Positions 34,833-47,425 of a DNA stretch of 64,000 nucleotides are shown one piece after another (position 1 is the first letter of the stretch; each line of letters starts with the position of its first letter). Both the position numbers and the translations under genes were made by a program. The notes beneath the pieces are model-generated. The model was not told where the DNA came from, ran no database searches, and saw only the letters and a program-made list of their open reading frames with translations. Location: NCBI GenBank assembly GCA_031769625.1, contig JAUIMM010002349.1, positions 372,001 to 436,000 of the forward strand, written 5' to 3'. Source of the DNA: Taudactylus pleione. Taxonomy: Eukaryota; Chordata; Amphibia; Anura; Myobatrachidae.

Positions 34833-35008
34833 GGTCCGGGGCTTACGTAAATTTTCATAAGGGTAAATATATTTCTGGTGAGTTCTGTGTCAAAATTAAG
34901 CACCAAAATCAACTTCTGTCACAGCAGCAAATCTTTTTTAAGTTGTACCAACATTTTTAAGCAGAATTTGGGGATTTTTGAAAATAAAAAATTTTGGTAG
35001 ATGTTTAA
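34833..35008 (+). repeat. Monomer class N, exemplar (176 bp)
   Basis: Diagnostic features are cttacgtaaattttc, cataaggg, long box, ctgtcacagcagc (which loses the PstI site) and an attttggtagatg tail. In the 25-monomer family it opens ggtccgtgg (15393, 21874, 26251). Confidence 0.85.
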
Positions 35009-35184
35009 GGTCCGGGGCTTACATCATTTTTCATATGGGTAAATATATTTCTGGTCAGTTGTGTGTCAAAATTAAGCACCAAAATCAACTTCTGTCACTG
35101 CAGCAAATCTTTTTTAAGTTGTACCAACATTTTTAAGCAGAATTTGGGGATTTTTGGAATAAAAAAATTTTGGACAATTTTTAA
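35009..35184 (+). repeat. Monomer class O, exemplar (176 bp)
   Basis: Diagnostic features are cttacatcattttt, catatggg, ggtcagttgtgtgtcaaaatt (where others have ggtgag), and a tail tttttggaataaaaaaa with ttttggac, ending taac so that the next monomer opens cgtcc. Confidence 0.86.
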
Positions 35185-35358
35185 CGTCCGGGGCTTACGT
35201 AATTTTTCATAAGGGTAAATATATTTCTGGTGAGTTGTGTGAAAATTATGCGCCAAAATCAACTTCTGTTACTGCAGCAAATCTTTTTTAATTTGTACCA
35301 ACATTTTTAAGCAGAATTTGGGGATTTTTTGAAAAAAAAAATTTTGGCCAAATTTTAA
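35185..35358 (+). repeat. Monomer class P, exemplar (174 bp)
   Basis: Diagnostic features are the cgtccgggg opening, cataaggg, short box, attatgcgcc, ctgttactgcagc, tttaatttgtacc and a tail gattttttgaaa with ttttggccaaatttt. It shares its middle with L, from which or with which it probably duplicated. Confidence 0.85.
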
Positions 35359-35533
35359 GGTCCGGGGCTTACGTAATTTTTCATATGGGTAAATATATTT
35401 CTGGTGAGTTCTGTGTCAAAATTAAGCACCAAAATCAACTTCTGTCACTGCAGCAAATCTTTTTTAAGTTGTACCAACATTTTTAAGCAGAATTTGGGGA
35501 TTTTTGAAAAAAAAAATTTTGGCCGATGTTTAA

Positions 35534-35709
35534 GGTCCGGGGCTTACATAATTTTTCATACGGGTAAATATATTTCTGGTCAGTTCTGTGTCAAAATTAT
35601 GCACCAAAATCAACTTCTGTCACTGCAGCAAATCTTTTTTAAGTTGTACCAACATTTTTAAGCAGAATTTGGGGATTTTTGGAATAAAAAAATGTTGGAC
35701 AATTTTTAA
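35534..35709 (+). repeat. Chimeric O-like monomer before the 17-monomer unit
   Basis: The front carries acataattttt, catacggg and ggtcagttctgtgtc followed by attatgc, and the tail has ggaataaaaaaatgttggac. It mixes O features (ggtcag, ggaataaaa) with a D/J/T-type attatgc. The tgttgg variant in the tail is shared with 38671 and 47762, both of which also precede the P-X-R run. That links the three loci by descent. Confidence 0.75.
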
Positions 35710-36407
35710 CGTCCGGGGCTTACGTAATTTTTCATAAGGGTAAATATATTTCTGGTGAGTTGTGTGAAAATTATGCGCCAAAATCAACTTCTGTTACTGC
35801 AGCAAATCTTTTTTAATTTGTACCAACATTTTTAAGCAGAATTTGGGGATTTTTGAAACAAAAAAATTTGGCCAAATTTTAAGGTCCAGGGCTTACGTAA
35901 TTTTTCATACTGGTAAATATATTTCTGGTGAGTTGTGTGAAAATTAAGCACCAAAATCAACTTCTGTCACTGCAGCAAATCTATTTTAATTTGTACCAAC
36001 ATTTTTAAGCAGCATTTGGGGATTTTTTGGGAAAAAAAAATTTTGGACAATTTTTAAGGTCCGGGGCTTACGTAATTTTTCATACTTGTAAATATATTTC
36101 TGGTGAGTTGTGTGAACATTAAGCACCAAAATCAACTTCTGTCACTGCAGCAAATCTATTTTAATTTGTACCAACATTTTTAAGCAGAATTTGGGGATTT
36201 TTGAAAATAAAAAATTTTGGCCGATGTTTAAGGTCCGGGGCTTATGTAATTTTTTATACAGGTAAATATATTTCTGGTGAGTTCTGTGTCAAAATTAAGC
36301 ACCAAAATCAACTTCTGTCACTGCAGCAAATCTTTTTTACGTTGTACCAACATTTTTAAGCAGAATTTGGGGATTTTTGAAAATAAAAAATTTTGGACGA
36401 TGTTTAA

Positions 36408-36583
36408 GGTCCGGGGCTTACGTAATATTTCATATGGGTAAATATATTTCTGGTGAGTTCTGTGTCAAAATTATGCACCAAAATCAACTTCTGCCACTGC
36501 AGGAAATCTTTTTTAAGTTGTACCAACATTTTTAAGCAGAATTTGGGGATTTTTGAAAATAAAAAATTTTGGCCAATTTTTAA
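36408..36583 (+). repeat. Monomer class T, exemplar (176 bp)
   Basis: Diagnostic features are taatatttcatatggg, long box, attatgc, ctgccactgcagg and an aaataaaaaattttggccaat tail. It resembles D in the front half and J in the middle. T* at 3325 and 10322 has the gccgat tail of F and is followed by G. Confidence 0.82.
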
Positions 36584-36755
36584 GGTCCGGGGCTTACGTA
36601 ATTTTTCATACGGGTAATATATTTCTGGTGAGTTGTGTGAAAATTAAGCACCAAAATCAACTTCTGTCACTGCAGCAAATCTTTTTTAAGTTGTACCAAC
36701 ATTTTTAAGCAGAATTTGGGGATTTTTGAAAATAAAAAATTTGGCCGATTTTTAA
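36584..36755 (+). repeat. Monomer class U, exemplar (172 bp, shortest class)
   Basis: Diagnostic features are catacgggtaatata (one a fewer), short box and an aaataaaaaatttggcc tail (one t fewer). Copies in the first 28 kb have gtgtgataatt; copies from 32385 on have gtgtgaaaatt. Confidence 0.85.
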
Positions 36756-36929
36756 GGTCCAGGGCTTACGTAATTTTTGATATGGGTAAATATATTTCTG
36801 GTGAGCTGTGTGAAAATTAAGCGCCAAAATCAACTTCTGTTACTGCAGCAAATCTTTTTTAAGTTGTACCAACATTTTTAAGCAGAATTTGGGGATTTTT
36901 GAAAATAAAAAATTTTGGCCGATGTTTAA
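36756..36929 (+). repeat. Monomer class V, exemplar (174 bp)
   Basis: Diagnostic features are the ggtccaggg opening, gagctgtgtgaaaatt, attaagcgcc, ctgttactgcagc with tttaagttg, and an aaataaaaaattttggccgatg tail. This copy has tttttgatatggg, shared only by V copies between about 36.7 and 49.9 kb; the others have tttttcatatggg. Confidence 0.85.
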
Positions 36930-37106
36930 GGTCCGGGGCTTATGTAATTTTTCATAAGGGTAAATATATTTCTGGTGAGTTCTGTGTCAAAATTAAGCAC
37001 CAAAATCAACTTCTGTCACTGCAGCAAATCTTTTTTAAGTTGTACCAACATTTTTAAGCAGAATTTGGGGATTTTTTGGGAAAAAAAAATTTTGGACAAT
37101 TTTTAA
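36930..37106 (+). repeat. A/Q chimeric monomer
   Basis: The front is A (cttatgtaa, cataaggg, long box) and the tail is Q (gattttttggg with an A tract and ttttggac), followed by R. It skips B to P and restarts the R S T U V run. Copies at 39900 and 48996. Confidence 0.85.
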
Positions 37107-38503
37107 GGTCCGGGGCTTACGTAATTTTTCATACTTGTAAATATATTTCTGGTGAGTTGTGTGAACATTAAGCACCAAAATCAACTTCTGTCACTGCAGC
37201 AAATCTATTTTAATTTGTACCAACATTTTTAAGCAGAATTTGGGGATTTTTGAAAATAAAAAATTTTGGCCGATGTTTAAGGTCCGGGGCTTATGTAATT
37301 TTTCATACAGGTAAATATATTTCTGGTGAGTTCTGTGTCAAAATTAAGCACCAAAATCAACTTCTGTCACTGCAGCAAATCTTTTTTACGTTGTACCAAC
37401 ATTTTTAAGCAGAATTTGGGGATTTTTGAAAATAAAAAATTTTGGACGATGTTTAAGGTCCGGGGCTTACGTAATATTTCATATGGGTAAATATATTTCT
37501 GGTGAGTTCTGTGTCAAAATTATGCACCAAAATCAACTTCTGCCACTGCAGGAAATCTTTTTTAAGTTGTACCAACATTTTTAAGCAGAATTTGGGGATT
37601 TTTGAAAATAAAAAATTTTGGCCAATTTTTAAGGTCCGGGGCTTACGTAATTTTTCATACGGGTAATATATTTCTGGTGAGTTGTGTGAAAATTAAGCAC
37701 CAAAATCAACTTCTGTCACTGCAGCAAATCTTTTTTAAGTTGTACCAACATTTTTAAGCAGAATTTGGGGATTTTTGAAAATAAAAAATTTGGCCGATTT
37801 TTAAGGTCCAGGGCTTACGTAATTTTTGATATGGGTAAATATATTTCTGGTGAGCTGTGTGAAAATTAAGCGCCAAAATCAACTTCTGTTACTGCAGCAA
37901 ATCTTTTTTAAGTTGTACCAACATTTTTAAGCAGAATTTGGGGATTTTTGAAAATAAAAAATTTTGGCCGATGTTTAAGGTCCGGGGCTTATGTAATTTT
38001 TCATAAGGGTAAATATATTTCTGGTGAGTTCTGTGTCAAAATTAAGCACCAAAATCAACTTCTGTCACTGCAGCAAATCTTTTTTAAGTTGTACCAACAT
38101 TTTTAAGCAGAATTTGGGGATTTTTGAAAAAAAAATATTTGGCCGATTTTTAAGGTCCGGGGCTTATGTAATTTTTCATACGGGTAAATATATTTCTGGT
38201 GAGTTCTGTGTCAAAATTAAGCACCAAAATCAACTTCTGCAACTGCAGGAAATCTTTTTTAAGTTGTACCAACATTTATAAGCAGAATTTGGGGATTTTT
38301 GAAAATAAAAATTTTGGCCGATTTTTAAGGTCCGGGGCTTACGTAATTTTTCATAAGGGTAAATATATTTCTGGTGAGTTCTGTGTCAAAATTAAGCACC
38401 AAAATCAACTGCTGTCACTGCAGCAAATCTTTTTTAAGTTGTACCAACATTTTTAAGCAGAATTTGGGGATTTTTGAAAAAAAAAATTTTGGCCGATGTT
38501 TAA

Positions 38504-38679
38504 GGTCCGGGGCTTACGTAATATTTCATATGGGTAAATATATTTCTGGTGAGTTCTGTGTCAAAATTATGCACCAAAATCAACTTCAGCCACTGCAGGA
38601 AATCTTTTTTAAGTTGTACCAACATTTTTAAGCAGAATTTGGGGAATTTTGAAAATAAAAAATGTTGGACAATTTTTAA
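38504..38679 (+). repeat. D/O chimeric monomer
   Basis: It has the front of D through ggggaattttgaaa, then aatgttggacaatttttaac of the O-like monomer at 35534. P follows. The switch lies in the short stretch after the core, at about monomer position 148-155. Confidence 0.82.
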
Positions 38680-41651
38680 CGTCCGGGGCTTACGTAATTT
38701 TTCATAAGGGTAAATATATTTCTGGTGAGTTGTGTGAAAATTATGCGCCAAAATCAACTTCTGTTACTGCAGCAAATCTTTTTTAATTTGTACCAACATT
38801 TTTAAGCAGAATTTGGGGATTTTTGAAACAAAAAAATTTGGCCAAATTTTAAGGTCCAGGGCTTACGTAATTTTTCATACTGGTAAATATATTTCTGGTG
38901 AGTTGTGTGAAAATTAAGCACCAAAATCAACTTCTGTCACTGCAGCAAATCTATTTTAATTTGTACCAACATTTTAAAGCAGAATTTGGGGATTTTTTGG
39001 GAAAAAAAAAATTTTGGACAATTTTTAAGGTCCGGGGCTTACGTAATTTTTCATACTTGTAAATATATTTCTGGTGAGTTGTGTGAACATTAAGCACCAA
39101 AATCAACTTCTGTCACTGCAGCAAATCTATTTTAATTTGTACCAACATTTTTAAGCAGAATTTGGGGATTTTTGAAAATAAAAAATTTTGGCCGATGTTT
39201 AAGGTCCGGGGCTTATGTAATTTTTCATACAGGTAAATATATTTCTGGTGAGTTCTGTGTCAAAATTAAGCACCAAAATCAACTTCTGTCACTGCAGCAA
39301 ATCTTTTTTACGTTGTACCAACATTTTTAAGCAGAATTTGGGGATTTTTGAAAATAAAAAATTTTGGACGATGTTTAAGGTCCGGGGCTTACGTAATATT
39401 TCATATGGGTAAATATATTTCTGGTGAGTTCTGTGTCAAAATTATGCACCAAAATCAACTTCTGCCACTGCAGGAAATCTTTTTTAAGTTGTACCAACAT
39501 TTTAAGCAGAATTTGGGGATTTTTGAAAATAAAAAATTTTGGCCAATTTTTAAGGTCCGGGGCTTACGTAATTTTTCATACGGGTAATATATTTCTGGTG
39601 AGTTGTGTGAAAATTAAGCACCAAAATCAACTTCTGTCACTGCAGCAAATCTTTTTTAAGTTGTACCAACATTTTTAAGCAGAATTTGGGGATTTTTGAA
39701 AATAAAAAATTTGGCCGATTTTTAAGGTCCAGGGCTTACGTAATTTTTGATATGGGTAAATATATTTCTGGTGAGCTGTGTGAAAATTAAGCGCCAAAAT
39801 CAACTTCTGTTACTGCAGCAAATCTTTTTTAAGTTGTACCAACATTTTTAAGCAGAATTTGGGGATTTTTGAAAATAAAAAATTTTGTCCGATGTTTAAG
39901 GTCCGGGGCTTATGTAATTTTTCATAAGGGTAAATATATTTCTGGTGAGTTCTGTGTCAAAATTAAGCACCAAAATCAACTTCTGTCACTGCAGCAAATC
40001 TTTTTTAAGTTGTACCAACATTTTTAAGCAGAATTTGGGGATTTTTTGGGAAAAAAAAATTTTGGACAATTTTTAAGGTCCGGGGCTTACGTAATTTTTC
40101 ATACTTGTAAATATATTTCTGGTGAGTTGTGTGAACATTAAGCACCAAAATCAACTTCTGTCACTGCAGCAAATCTATTTTAATTTGTACCAACATTTTT
40201 AAGCAGAATTTGGGGATTTTTGAAAATAAAAAATTTTGGCCGATGTTTAAGGTCCGGGGCTTATGTAATTTTTCATACAGGTAAATATATTTCTGGTGAG
40301 TTCTGTGTCAAAATTAAGCACCAAAATCAACTTCTGTCACTGCAGCAAATCTTTTTTACGTTGTACCAACATTTTTAAGCAGAATTTGGGGATTTTTGAA
40401 AATAAAAAATTTTGGACGATGTTTAAGGTCCGGGGCTTACGTAATATTTCATATGGGTAAATATATTTCTGGTGAGTTCTGTGTCAAAATTATGCACCAA
40501 AATCAACTTCTGCCACTGCAGGAAATCTTTTTTAAGTTGTACCAACATTTTTAAGCAGAATTTGGGGATTTTTGAAAATAAAAAATTTTGGCCAATTTTT
40601 AAGGTCCGGGGCTTACGTAATTTTTCATACGGGTAATATATTTCTGGTGAGTTGTGTGAAAATTAAGCACCAAAATCAACTTCTGTCACTGCAGCAAATC
40701 TTTTTTAAGTTGTACCAACATTTTTAAGCAGAATTTGGGGATTTTTGAAAATAAAAAATTTGGCCGATTTTTAAGGTCCAGGGCTTACGTAATTTTTGAT
40801 ATGGGTAAATATATTTCTGGTGAGCTGTGTGAAAATTAAGCGCCAAAATCAACTTCTGTTACTGCAGCAAATCTTTTTTAAGTTGTACCAACATTTTTAA
40901 GCAGAATTTGGGGATTTTTGAAAATAAAAAATTTTGGCCGATGTTTAAGGTCCGGGGCTTATGTAATTTTTCATAAGGGTAAATATATTTCTGGTGAGTT
41001 CTGTGTCAAAATTAAGCACCAAAATCAACTTCTGTCACTGCAGCAAATCTTTTTTAAGTTGTACCAACATTTTTAAGCAGAATTTGGGGATTTTTGAAAA
41101 AAAAATATTTGGCCGATTTTTAAGGTCCGGGGCTTATGTAATTTTTCATACGGGTAAATATATTTCTGGTGAGTTCTGTGTCAAAATTAAGCACCAAAAT
41201 CAACTTCTGCAACTGCAGGAAATCTTTTTTAAGTTGTACCAACATTTATAAGCAGAATTTGGGGATTTTTGAAAATAAAAATGTTGGCCGATTTTTAAGG
41301 TCCGGGGCTTACGTAATTTTTCATAAGGGTAAATATATTTCTGGTGAGTTCTGTGTCAAAATTAAGCACCAAAATCAACTGCTGTCACTGCAGCAAATCT
41401 TTTTTAAGTTGTACCAACATTTTTAAGCAGAATTTGGGGATTTTTGAAAAAAAAAATTTTGGCCGATGTTTAAGGTCCGGGGCTTACGTAATATTTCATA
41501 TGGGTAAATATATTTCTGGTGAGTTCTGTGTCAAAATTATGCACCAAAATCAACTTCAGCCACTGCAGGAAATCTTTTTTAAGTTGTACCAACATTTTTA
41601 AGCAGAATTTGGGGAATTTTGAAACAAAAAAAAATTTTGACCGATTTTTAA
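38680..41651 (+). repeat. 17-monomer HOR, copy 2
   Basis: Order: P X R S T U V A/Q R S T U V A B C D, collinear with 35710-38679 at an offset of 2970 bp. It differs in ending with a complete D (41474, tail with gaaacaaaa) in place of the D/O chimera, so it continues into E at 41652. A one-base gain at about 39010 and a one-base loss in the core of T (about 39501) cancel each other. The unit is also the first part of the 9096-bp super-repeat. Confidence 0.87.
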
Positions 41652-44100
41652 GGTCCGGGGCTTATGTTATTTTTCATACGGGTAAATATATTTCTGGTGA
41701 GTTCTATGTCAAAATTAGGCACCAAAATCAACTTCTGTCACTGCAGCAAATCTTTTTTAAGTTGTACCAACATTTTTAAGCAGAATTTGGGGATTTTTGA
41801 AAATAAAAAATTTTGGCCGATTTTTAAGGTCCGGGGCTTACGTAATTTTTCATAAGGGTAAATATATTTCTGGTGAGTTGTGTGAAAATTAAGTACCAAA
41901 ATCAACTTCTGTCACTGCAACAAATCTTTTTTAAGTTGTACCAACATTTTTAAGCAGAATTTGGGGATTTTTGAAAATATAAAATTTTGGCCGATGTTTA
42001 AGGTCCGGGGCTTACATAATTTTTCATATGGGTAAATATATTTCTGGTGAGTTGTGTGAAAATTAAGCACCAAAATCAACTTCTGTCACTGCAGCAAATC
42101 TTTTTTAAGTTGTACCAACATTTTTAAGCAGAATTTGGGGATTTTTGAAGAAAAAAAATTTTGACCGATTTTGTAAGGTTCGGGGCTTACGTAATTTTTC
42201 ATATGGGTAAATATATTTCTGGTGAGTTCTGTGTCAAAATTATGCACCAAAATCAACTTCTGCCACTGCAGGAAATCTTTTTTACGTTGTACCAACATTT
42301 TTAAGCAGAATTTGGGGATTTTTGAAAATTAAAAATTTTGGCCGATGTTTAAGGTCCGGGGCTTACGTAATTTTTCATATGGGTAAATATAATTCTGGTG
42401 AGTTGTGTGAAAATTAAGCACCAAAATCAACTTCTGTCACTGCAGCAAATCTTTTTTAAGTTGTACCAACATTTTTAAGCAGAATTTGGGGATTTTTGAA
42501 AAAAAAAATTCAGCCGATTTTTAAGGTCCAGGGCTTACGTAATTTTTCATATGGGTAAATATATTTCTGGTGAGTTGTGTGAAAATTATGCGCCAAAATC
42601 AACTTCTGTTACTGCAGCAAATCTTTTTTAATTTGTACCAACATTTTTAAGCAGAATTTGGGGATTTTTGGGGAAAAAAAATTTTGGACAATTTTTAAGG
42701 TCCGGGGCTTACGTAATTATTCATAAGGGTAAATATATTTCTGGTGAGTTCTGTGTGAAAATTAAGCACCAAAATCAACTTCTGTCATTGCAGCAAATAT
42801 TTTTTAAGTTGTACCAACATTTTTAAGCAGAATTTGGGGATTTTTGAAAATAAAAAATTTTGGACGATTTTTAAGGTCCGGGCTTACGTAATTTTTCATA
42901 AGGGTAAATATATTTCTGGTGAGTTCTGTGTCAAAATTAAGCACCAAAATCAACTTCTGTCACAGCAGCAAATCTTTTTTAAGTTGTACCAACATTTTTA
43001 AGCAGAATTTGGGGATTTTTGAAAAAAAATTTTTTACCGATTTTTAAGGTCCGGGGGCTTACGTAATTTTTCATATGGGTAAATATATTTCTGGTGAGTT
43101 CTGTGTCAAAATTATGCACCAAAATCAACTTCTGCCACTGCAGGAAATCTTTTTTAAGTTGTACCAACATTTTTAAGCAGAATTTGGGGATTTTTGAAAA
43201 TAAAAAATTTTGGTAGATGTTTAAGGTCCGGGGCTTACATCATTTTTCATACGGGTAAATATATTTCTGGTCAGTTGTGTGTCAAAATTAAGCACCAAAA
43301 TCAACTTCTGTCACTGCAGCAAATCTTTTTTAAGTTGTACCAACATTTTTAAGCAGAATTTGGGGATTTTTGGAATAAAAAAATTTTGGACAATTTTTAA
43401 CGTCCGGGGCTTACGTAATTATTCATAAGGGTAAATATATTTCTGGTGAGTTGTGTGAAAATTATGTGCCAAAATCAACTTCTGTTACTGCAGCAAATCT
43501 TTTTTAATTTGTACCAACATTTTTAAGCAGAATTTGGGGATTTTTTGAAAAAAAAAATTTTGGCCAAATTTTAAGGTCCGGGGCTTACGTAATTTTTCAT
43601 ATGGGTAAATATATTTCTGGTGAGTTCTGTGTCAAAATTAAGCACCAAAATCAACTTCTGTCACTGCAGCAAATCTTTTTTAAGTTGTACCAACATTTTT
43701 AAGCAGAATTTGGGGATTTTTGAAAATAAAAAATTTTGGTAGATGTTTAAGGTCCGGGGCTTACATAATTTTTCATACGGGTAAATATATTTCTGGTCAG
43801 TTGTGTGTCAAAATTAAGCACCAAAATCAACTTCTGTCACTGCAGCAAATCTTTTTTAAGTTGTACCAACATTTTTAAGCAGAATTTGGGGATTTTTGGA
43901 ATAAAAAAATTTTGGACAATTTTTAACGTCCGGGGCTTACGTAATTATTCATAAGGGTAAATATATTTCTGGTGAGTTGTGTAAAAATTATGCGCCAAAA
44001 TCAACTTCTGTTACTGCAGCAAATCTTTTTTAATTTGTACCAACATTTTTAAGCAGAATTTGGGGATTTTTTGAAAAAAAAAATTTTGGCCAAATTTTAA

Positions 44101-44625
44101 GGTCCGGGCCTTACGTAATTTTTCATATGGGTAAATATATTTCTGGTGAGTTCTGTGTCAAAATTAAGCACCAAAATCAACTTCTGTCACTGCAGCAAAT
44201 ATTTTTTAAGTTGTACCAACATTTTGAAGCAGAATTTGGGGATTTTCGAAAAAAAAAAAATTTGGCCTATTTTTAAGGTCCAGGGCTTACGTAATTTTTC
44301 ATATGGGTAAATATATTTCTGGTGAGTTGTGTGAAAATTAAGCACCAAAATCAACTTCTGTCACAGCAGCAAATATTTTTTAAGTTGTACCAACATTTTT
44401 AAGCAGAATTTGGGGATTTTTGAAAATAAAAATTTTGCCCGATGTTTAAGGTCTGGGGATTACGTAATTTTTCATATGGGTAAATATATTTCTGGTGAGT
44501 TCTGTGTCAAAATTATGCACCAAAATCAACTTCTGCCACCTGCAGGAAATCTTTTTTAAGTTGTACCAACATTTTTAAGCAGAATTTGGGGATTTTTGGA
44601 AAAAAAAATTTTGGACAATTTTTAA
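44101..44625 (+). repeat. Divergent module fragment, copy 2
   Basis: Three monomers open ggtccgggcc (44101), ggtccaggg (44277) and ggtctggggat (44450). The first has attttgaagc and a gattttcgaaa variant; the last has an extra c in ctgccacctgcagg. The array then runs into a shortened R-like monomer at 44626. The same order with the same gattttcgaaa variant occurs at 53544-54067, so the two fragments share a recent ancestor within the 9096-bp duplication. Confidence 0.78.
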
Positions 44626-45324
44626 GGTCCGGGGCTTACGTAATTTTTCATACTTGTAAATATATTTCTGGTGAGTTGTGTGAACATTAAGCACCAAAAT
44701 CAACTTCTGTCACTGCAGCAAATCTTTTTTAAGTTGTACCAACATTTTTAAGCAGAATTTGGGGATTTTTGAAAATAAAAAATTTTGGCCGATGTTTAAG
44801 GTCCGGGGCTTATGTAATTTTTCATATGGGTAAATATATTTCTGGTGAGTTCTGTGTCAAAATTAAGCACCAAAATCAACTTCTGTCACTGCAGCAAATC
44901 TTTTTTAAGTTGTACCAACATTTTTAAGCAGAATTTGGGGATTTTTGAAAAAAAAATATTTGGCCGATTTTTAAGGTCCGGGGCTTATGTAATTTTTCAT
45001 ACGGGTAAATATATTTCTGGTGAGTTCTGTGTCAAAATTAAGCACCAAAATCAACTTCTGTTACTGCAGCAAATCTTTTTTAATTTGTACCAACATTTTT
45101 AAGCAGAATTTGGGGATTTTTGGAATAAAAAAATTTTGGACAATTTTTAACGTCCGGGGGCTTACGTAATTTTTCATAAGGGTAAATATATTTCTGGTGA
45201 GTTGTGTAAAAATTATGCGCCAAAATCAACTTCTGTTACTGCAGCAAATCTGTTTAATTTGTACCAACATTTTTAAGCAGAATTTGGGGATTTTTTGAAA
45301 AAAAAAATTTTGGCCAAATTTTAA

Positions 45325-46551
45325 GGTCCGGGCCTTACGTAATTTTTCATATGGGTAAATATATTTCTGGTGAGTTCTGTGTCAAAATTAAGCACCAAAA
45401 TCAACTTCTGTCACTGCAGCAAATCTTTTTTAAGTTGTACCAACATTTTTAAGCAGAATTTGGGGATTTTTAAAAAAAAAAAATTTTGGCCGATGTTTAA
45501 GGTCCGGGGCTTACATAATTTTTCATACGGGTAAATATATTTCTGGTCAGTTGTGTGTCAAAATTAAGCACCAAAATCAACTTCTGTCACTGCAGCAAAT
45601 ATTTTTTAAGTTGTACCAACATTTTGAAGCAGAATTTGGGGATTTTTGAAAATAAAAAATTTTGGCCTATTTTTAAGGTCCAGGGCTTACGTAATTTTTC
45701 ATATGGGTAAATATATTTCTGGTGAGTTGTGTGAAAATTAAGCACCAAAATCAACTTCTGTCACAGCAGCAAATATTTTTTAAGTTGTACCAACATTTTT
45801 AAGCAGAATTTGGGGATTTTTGAAAATAAAAATTTTGCCCGATGTTTAAGGTCTGGGGATTACGTAATTTTTCATATGGGTAAATATATTTCTGGTGAGT
45901 TCTGTGTCAAAATTATGCACCAAAATCAACTTCTGCCACTGCAGGAAATCTTTTTTAAGTTGTACCAACATTTTTAAGCAGAATTTGGGGATTTTTGAAA
46001 ATAAAAATTTTGGCCGATGTTTAAGGTCCGGGGATTACGTAATTTTTCATATGGGTAAATATATTTCTGGTGAGTTCTGTGTCAAAATTAAGCACCAAAA
46101 TCAACTTCTGTCACTGCAGCAAATCTTTTTTAAGTTGTACCAACATTTTTAAGCAGAATTTGGGGATTTTTGAAATTAAAAAATTTTGGCTGATGTTTAA
46201 GGTCCGGGGCTTACGTAATTTTTCATAAGGGTAAATATATTTCTGGTGAGTTCTGTGTCAAAATTAAGCACCAAAATCAACTTCTGTCACTGCAGCAAAT
46301 CTTTTTTAAGTTGTACCAACATTTTTAAGCAGAATTTGGGGATTTTTGAAAATAAAAAATTTTGGCCGATTTTTAAGGTCCGGGGCTTACGTAATTTTTC
46401 ATACGGGTAAATATATTTCTGGTGAGTTGTGTGAAAATTAAGCACCAAAATCAACTTCTGTCACTGCAGCAAATCTATTTTAATTTGTACCAACATTTTT
46501 AAGCAGAATTTGGGGATTTTTTGGGAAAAAAAAATTTTGGACAATTTTTAA
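45325..46551 (+). repeat. Divergent module, copy 3
   Basis: Seven monomers start at 45325, 45501, 45677, 45850, 46025, 46201 and 46377. They match the order of 30632-31858 at an offset of 14693 bp, including ggtccgggcc, attttgaagc, ggtctggggat, ggtccggggat and a gaaattaaaaaa tail. R follows at 46552, as in the 31-kb copy. The module is preceded at 45151 by P with gtgtaaaaatt, again as at 30458. Confidence 0.8.
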
Positions 46552-47247
46552 GGTCCGGGGCTTACGTAATTTTTCATACTTGTAAATATATTTCTGGTGA
46601 GTTGTGTGAACATTAAGCACCAAAATCAACTTCTGTCACTGCAGCAAATCTATTTTAATTTGTACCAACATTTTTAAGCAGAATTTGGGGATTTTTGAAA
46701 ATAAAAAATTTTGGCCGATGTTTAAGGTCCGGGGCTTATGTAATTTTTCATACAGGTAAATATATTTCTGGTGAGTTCTGTGTCAAAATTAAGCACCAAA
46801 ATCAACTTCTGTCACTGCAGCAAATCTTTTTTACGTTGTACCAACATTTTTAAGCAGAATTTGGGGATTTTTGAAAATAAAAAATTTTGGACGATGTTTA
46901 AGGTCCGGGGCTTACGTAATTTTTCATACGGGTAATATATTTCTGGTGAGTTGTGTGAAAATTAAGCACCAAAATCAACTTCTGTCACTGCAGCAAATCT
47001 TTTTTAAGTTGTACCAACATTTTTAAGCAGAATTTGGGGATTTTTGAAAATAAAAAATTTGGCCGATTTTTAAGGTCCAGGGCTTACGTAATTTTTCATA
47101 TGGGTAAATATATTTCTGGTGAGCTGTGTGAAAATTAAGCGCCAAAATCAACTTCTGTTACTGCAGCAAATCTTTTTTAAGTTGTACCAACATTTTTAAG
47201 CAGAATTTGGGGATTTTTGAAAATAAAAAATTTTGGCCGATGTTTAA

Positions 47248-47425
47248 GGTCCGGGGCTTATGTAATTTTTCATATGGGTAAATATATTTCTGGTGAGTTC
47301 TGTGTCAAAATTAAGCACCAAAATCAACTGCTGTCACTGCAGGAAATCTTTTTTAAGTTGTACCAACATTTTTAAGCAGAATTTGGGGAATTTTGAAACA
47401 AAAAAAAATTTTGACCGATTTTTAA
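47248..47425 (+). repeat. C/D chimeric monomer after V
   Basis: After V the monomer opens with cttatgtaa and catatggg. It carries the caactgctgtcactg of C, then caggaaat and the ggggaattttgaaac tail of D, and runs into E. The sister locus at 55639-55992 keeps C and D as separate monomers, so one monomer was lost here or gained there. Confidence 0.82.

Larger units (their letters stand above)
31859..35533 (+). repeat. Near-canonical higher-order repeat, 21 of 22 monomer classes in order
   Basis: Monomer starts are R 31859, S 32033, T 32209, U 32385, V 32557, B 32731, C 32906, D 33081, E 33259, F 33435, G 33611, H 33785, I 33959, J 34134, K 34310, L 34483, M 34657, N 34833, O 35009, P 35185 and Q 35359. 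Only class A, expected between V and B, is missing; the junction is clean, as after loss of one monomer. Adding A (175 bp) gives an inferred full HOR of about 3.85 kb. The stretch from I to the start of Q has the same spacing as 1398-2797. The last monomer (35359) has a Q front but a tail ending in gccgatg, so it is chimeric. Confidence 0.85.
35710..38679 (+). repeat. 17-monomer HOR, copy 1 (2970 bp)
   Basis: Order and starts: P 35710, X 35883, R 36058, S 36232, T 36408, U 36584, V 36756, A/Q 36930, R 37107, S 37281, T 37457, U 37633, V 37805, A 37979, B 38154, C 38329, D/O 38504. X is a Q-like monomer opening ggtccaggg with catactgg. Both V monomers carry tttttgatatggg where most V copies have tttttcatatggg, a marker restricted to about 36.7-49.9 kb. 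The five-monomer R-S-T-U-V run occurs twice within the unit. Confidence 0.87.
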
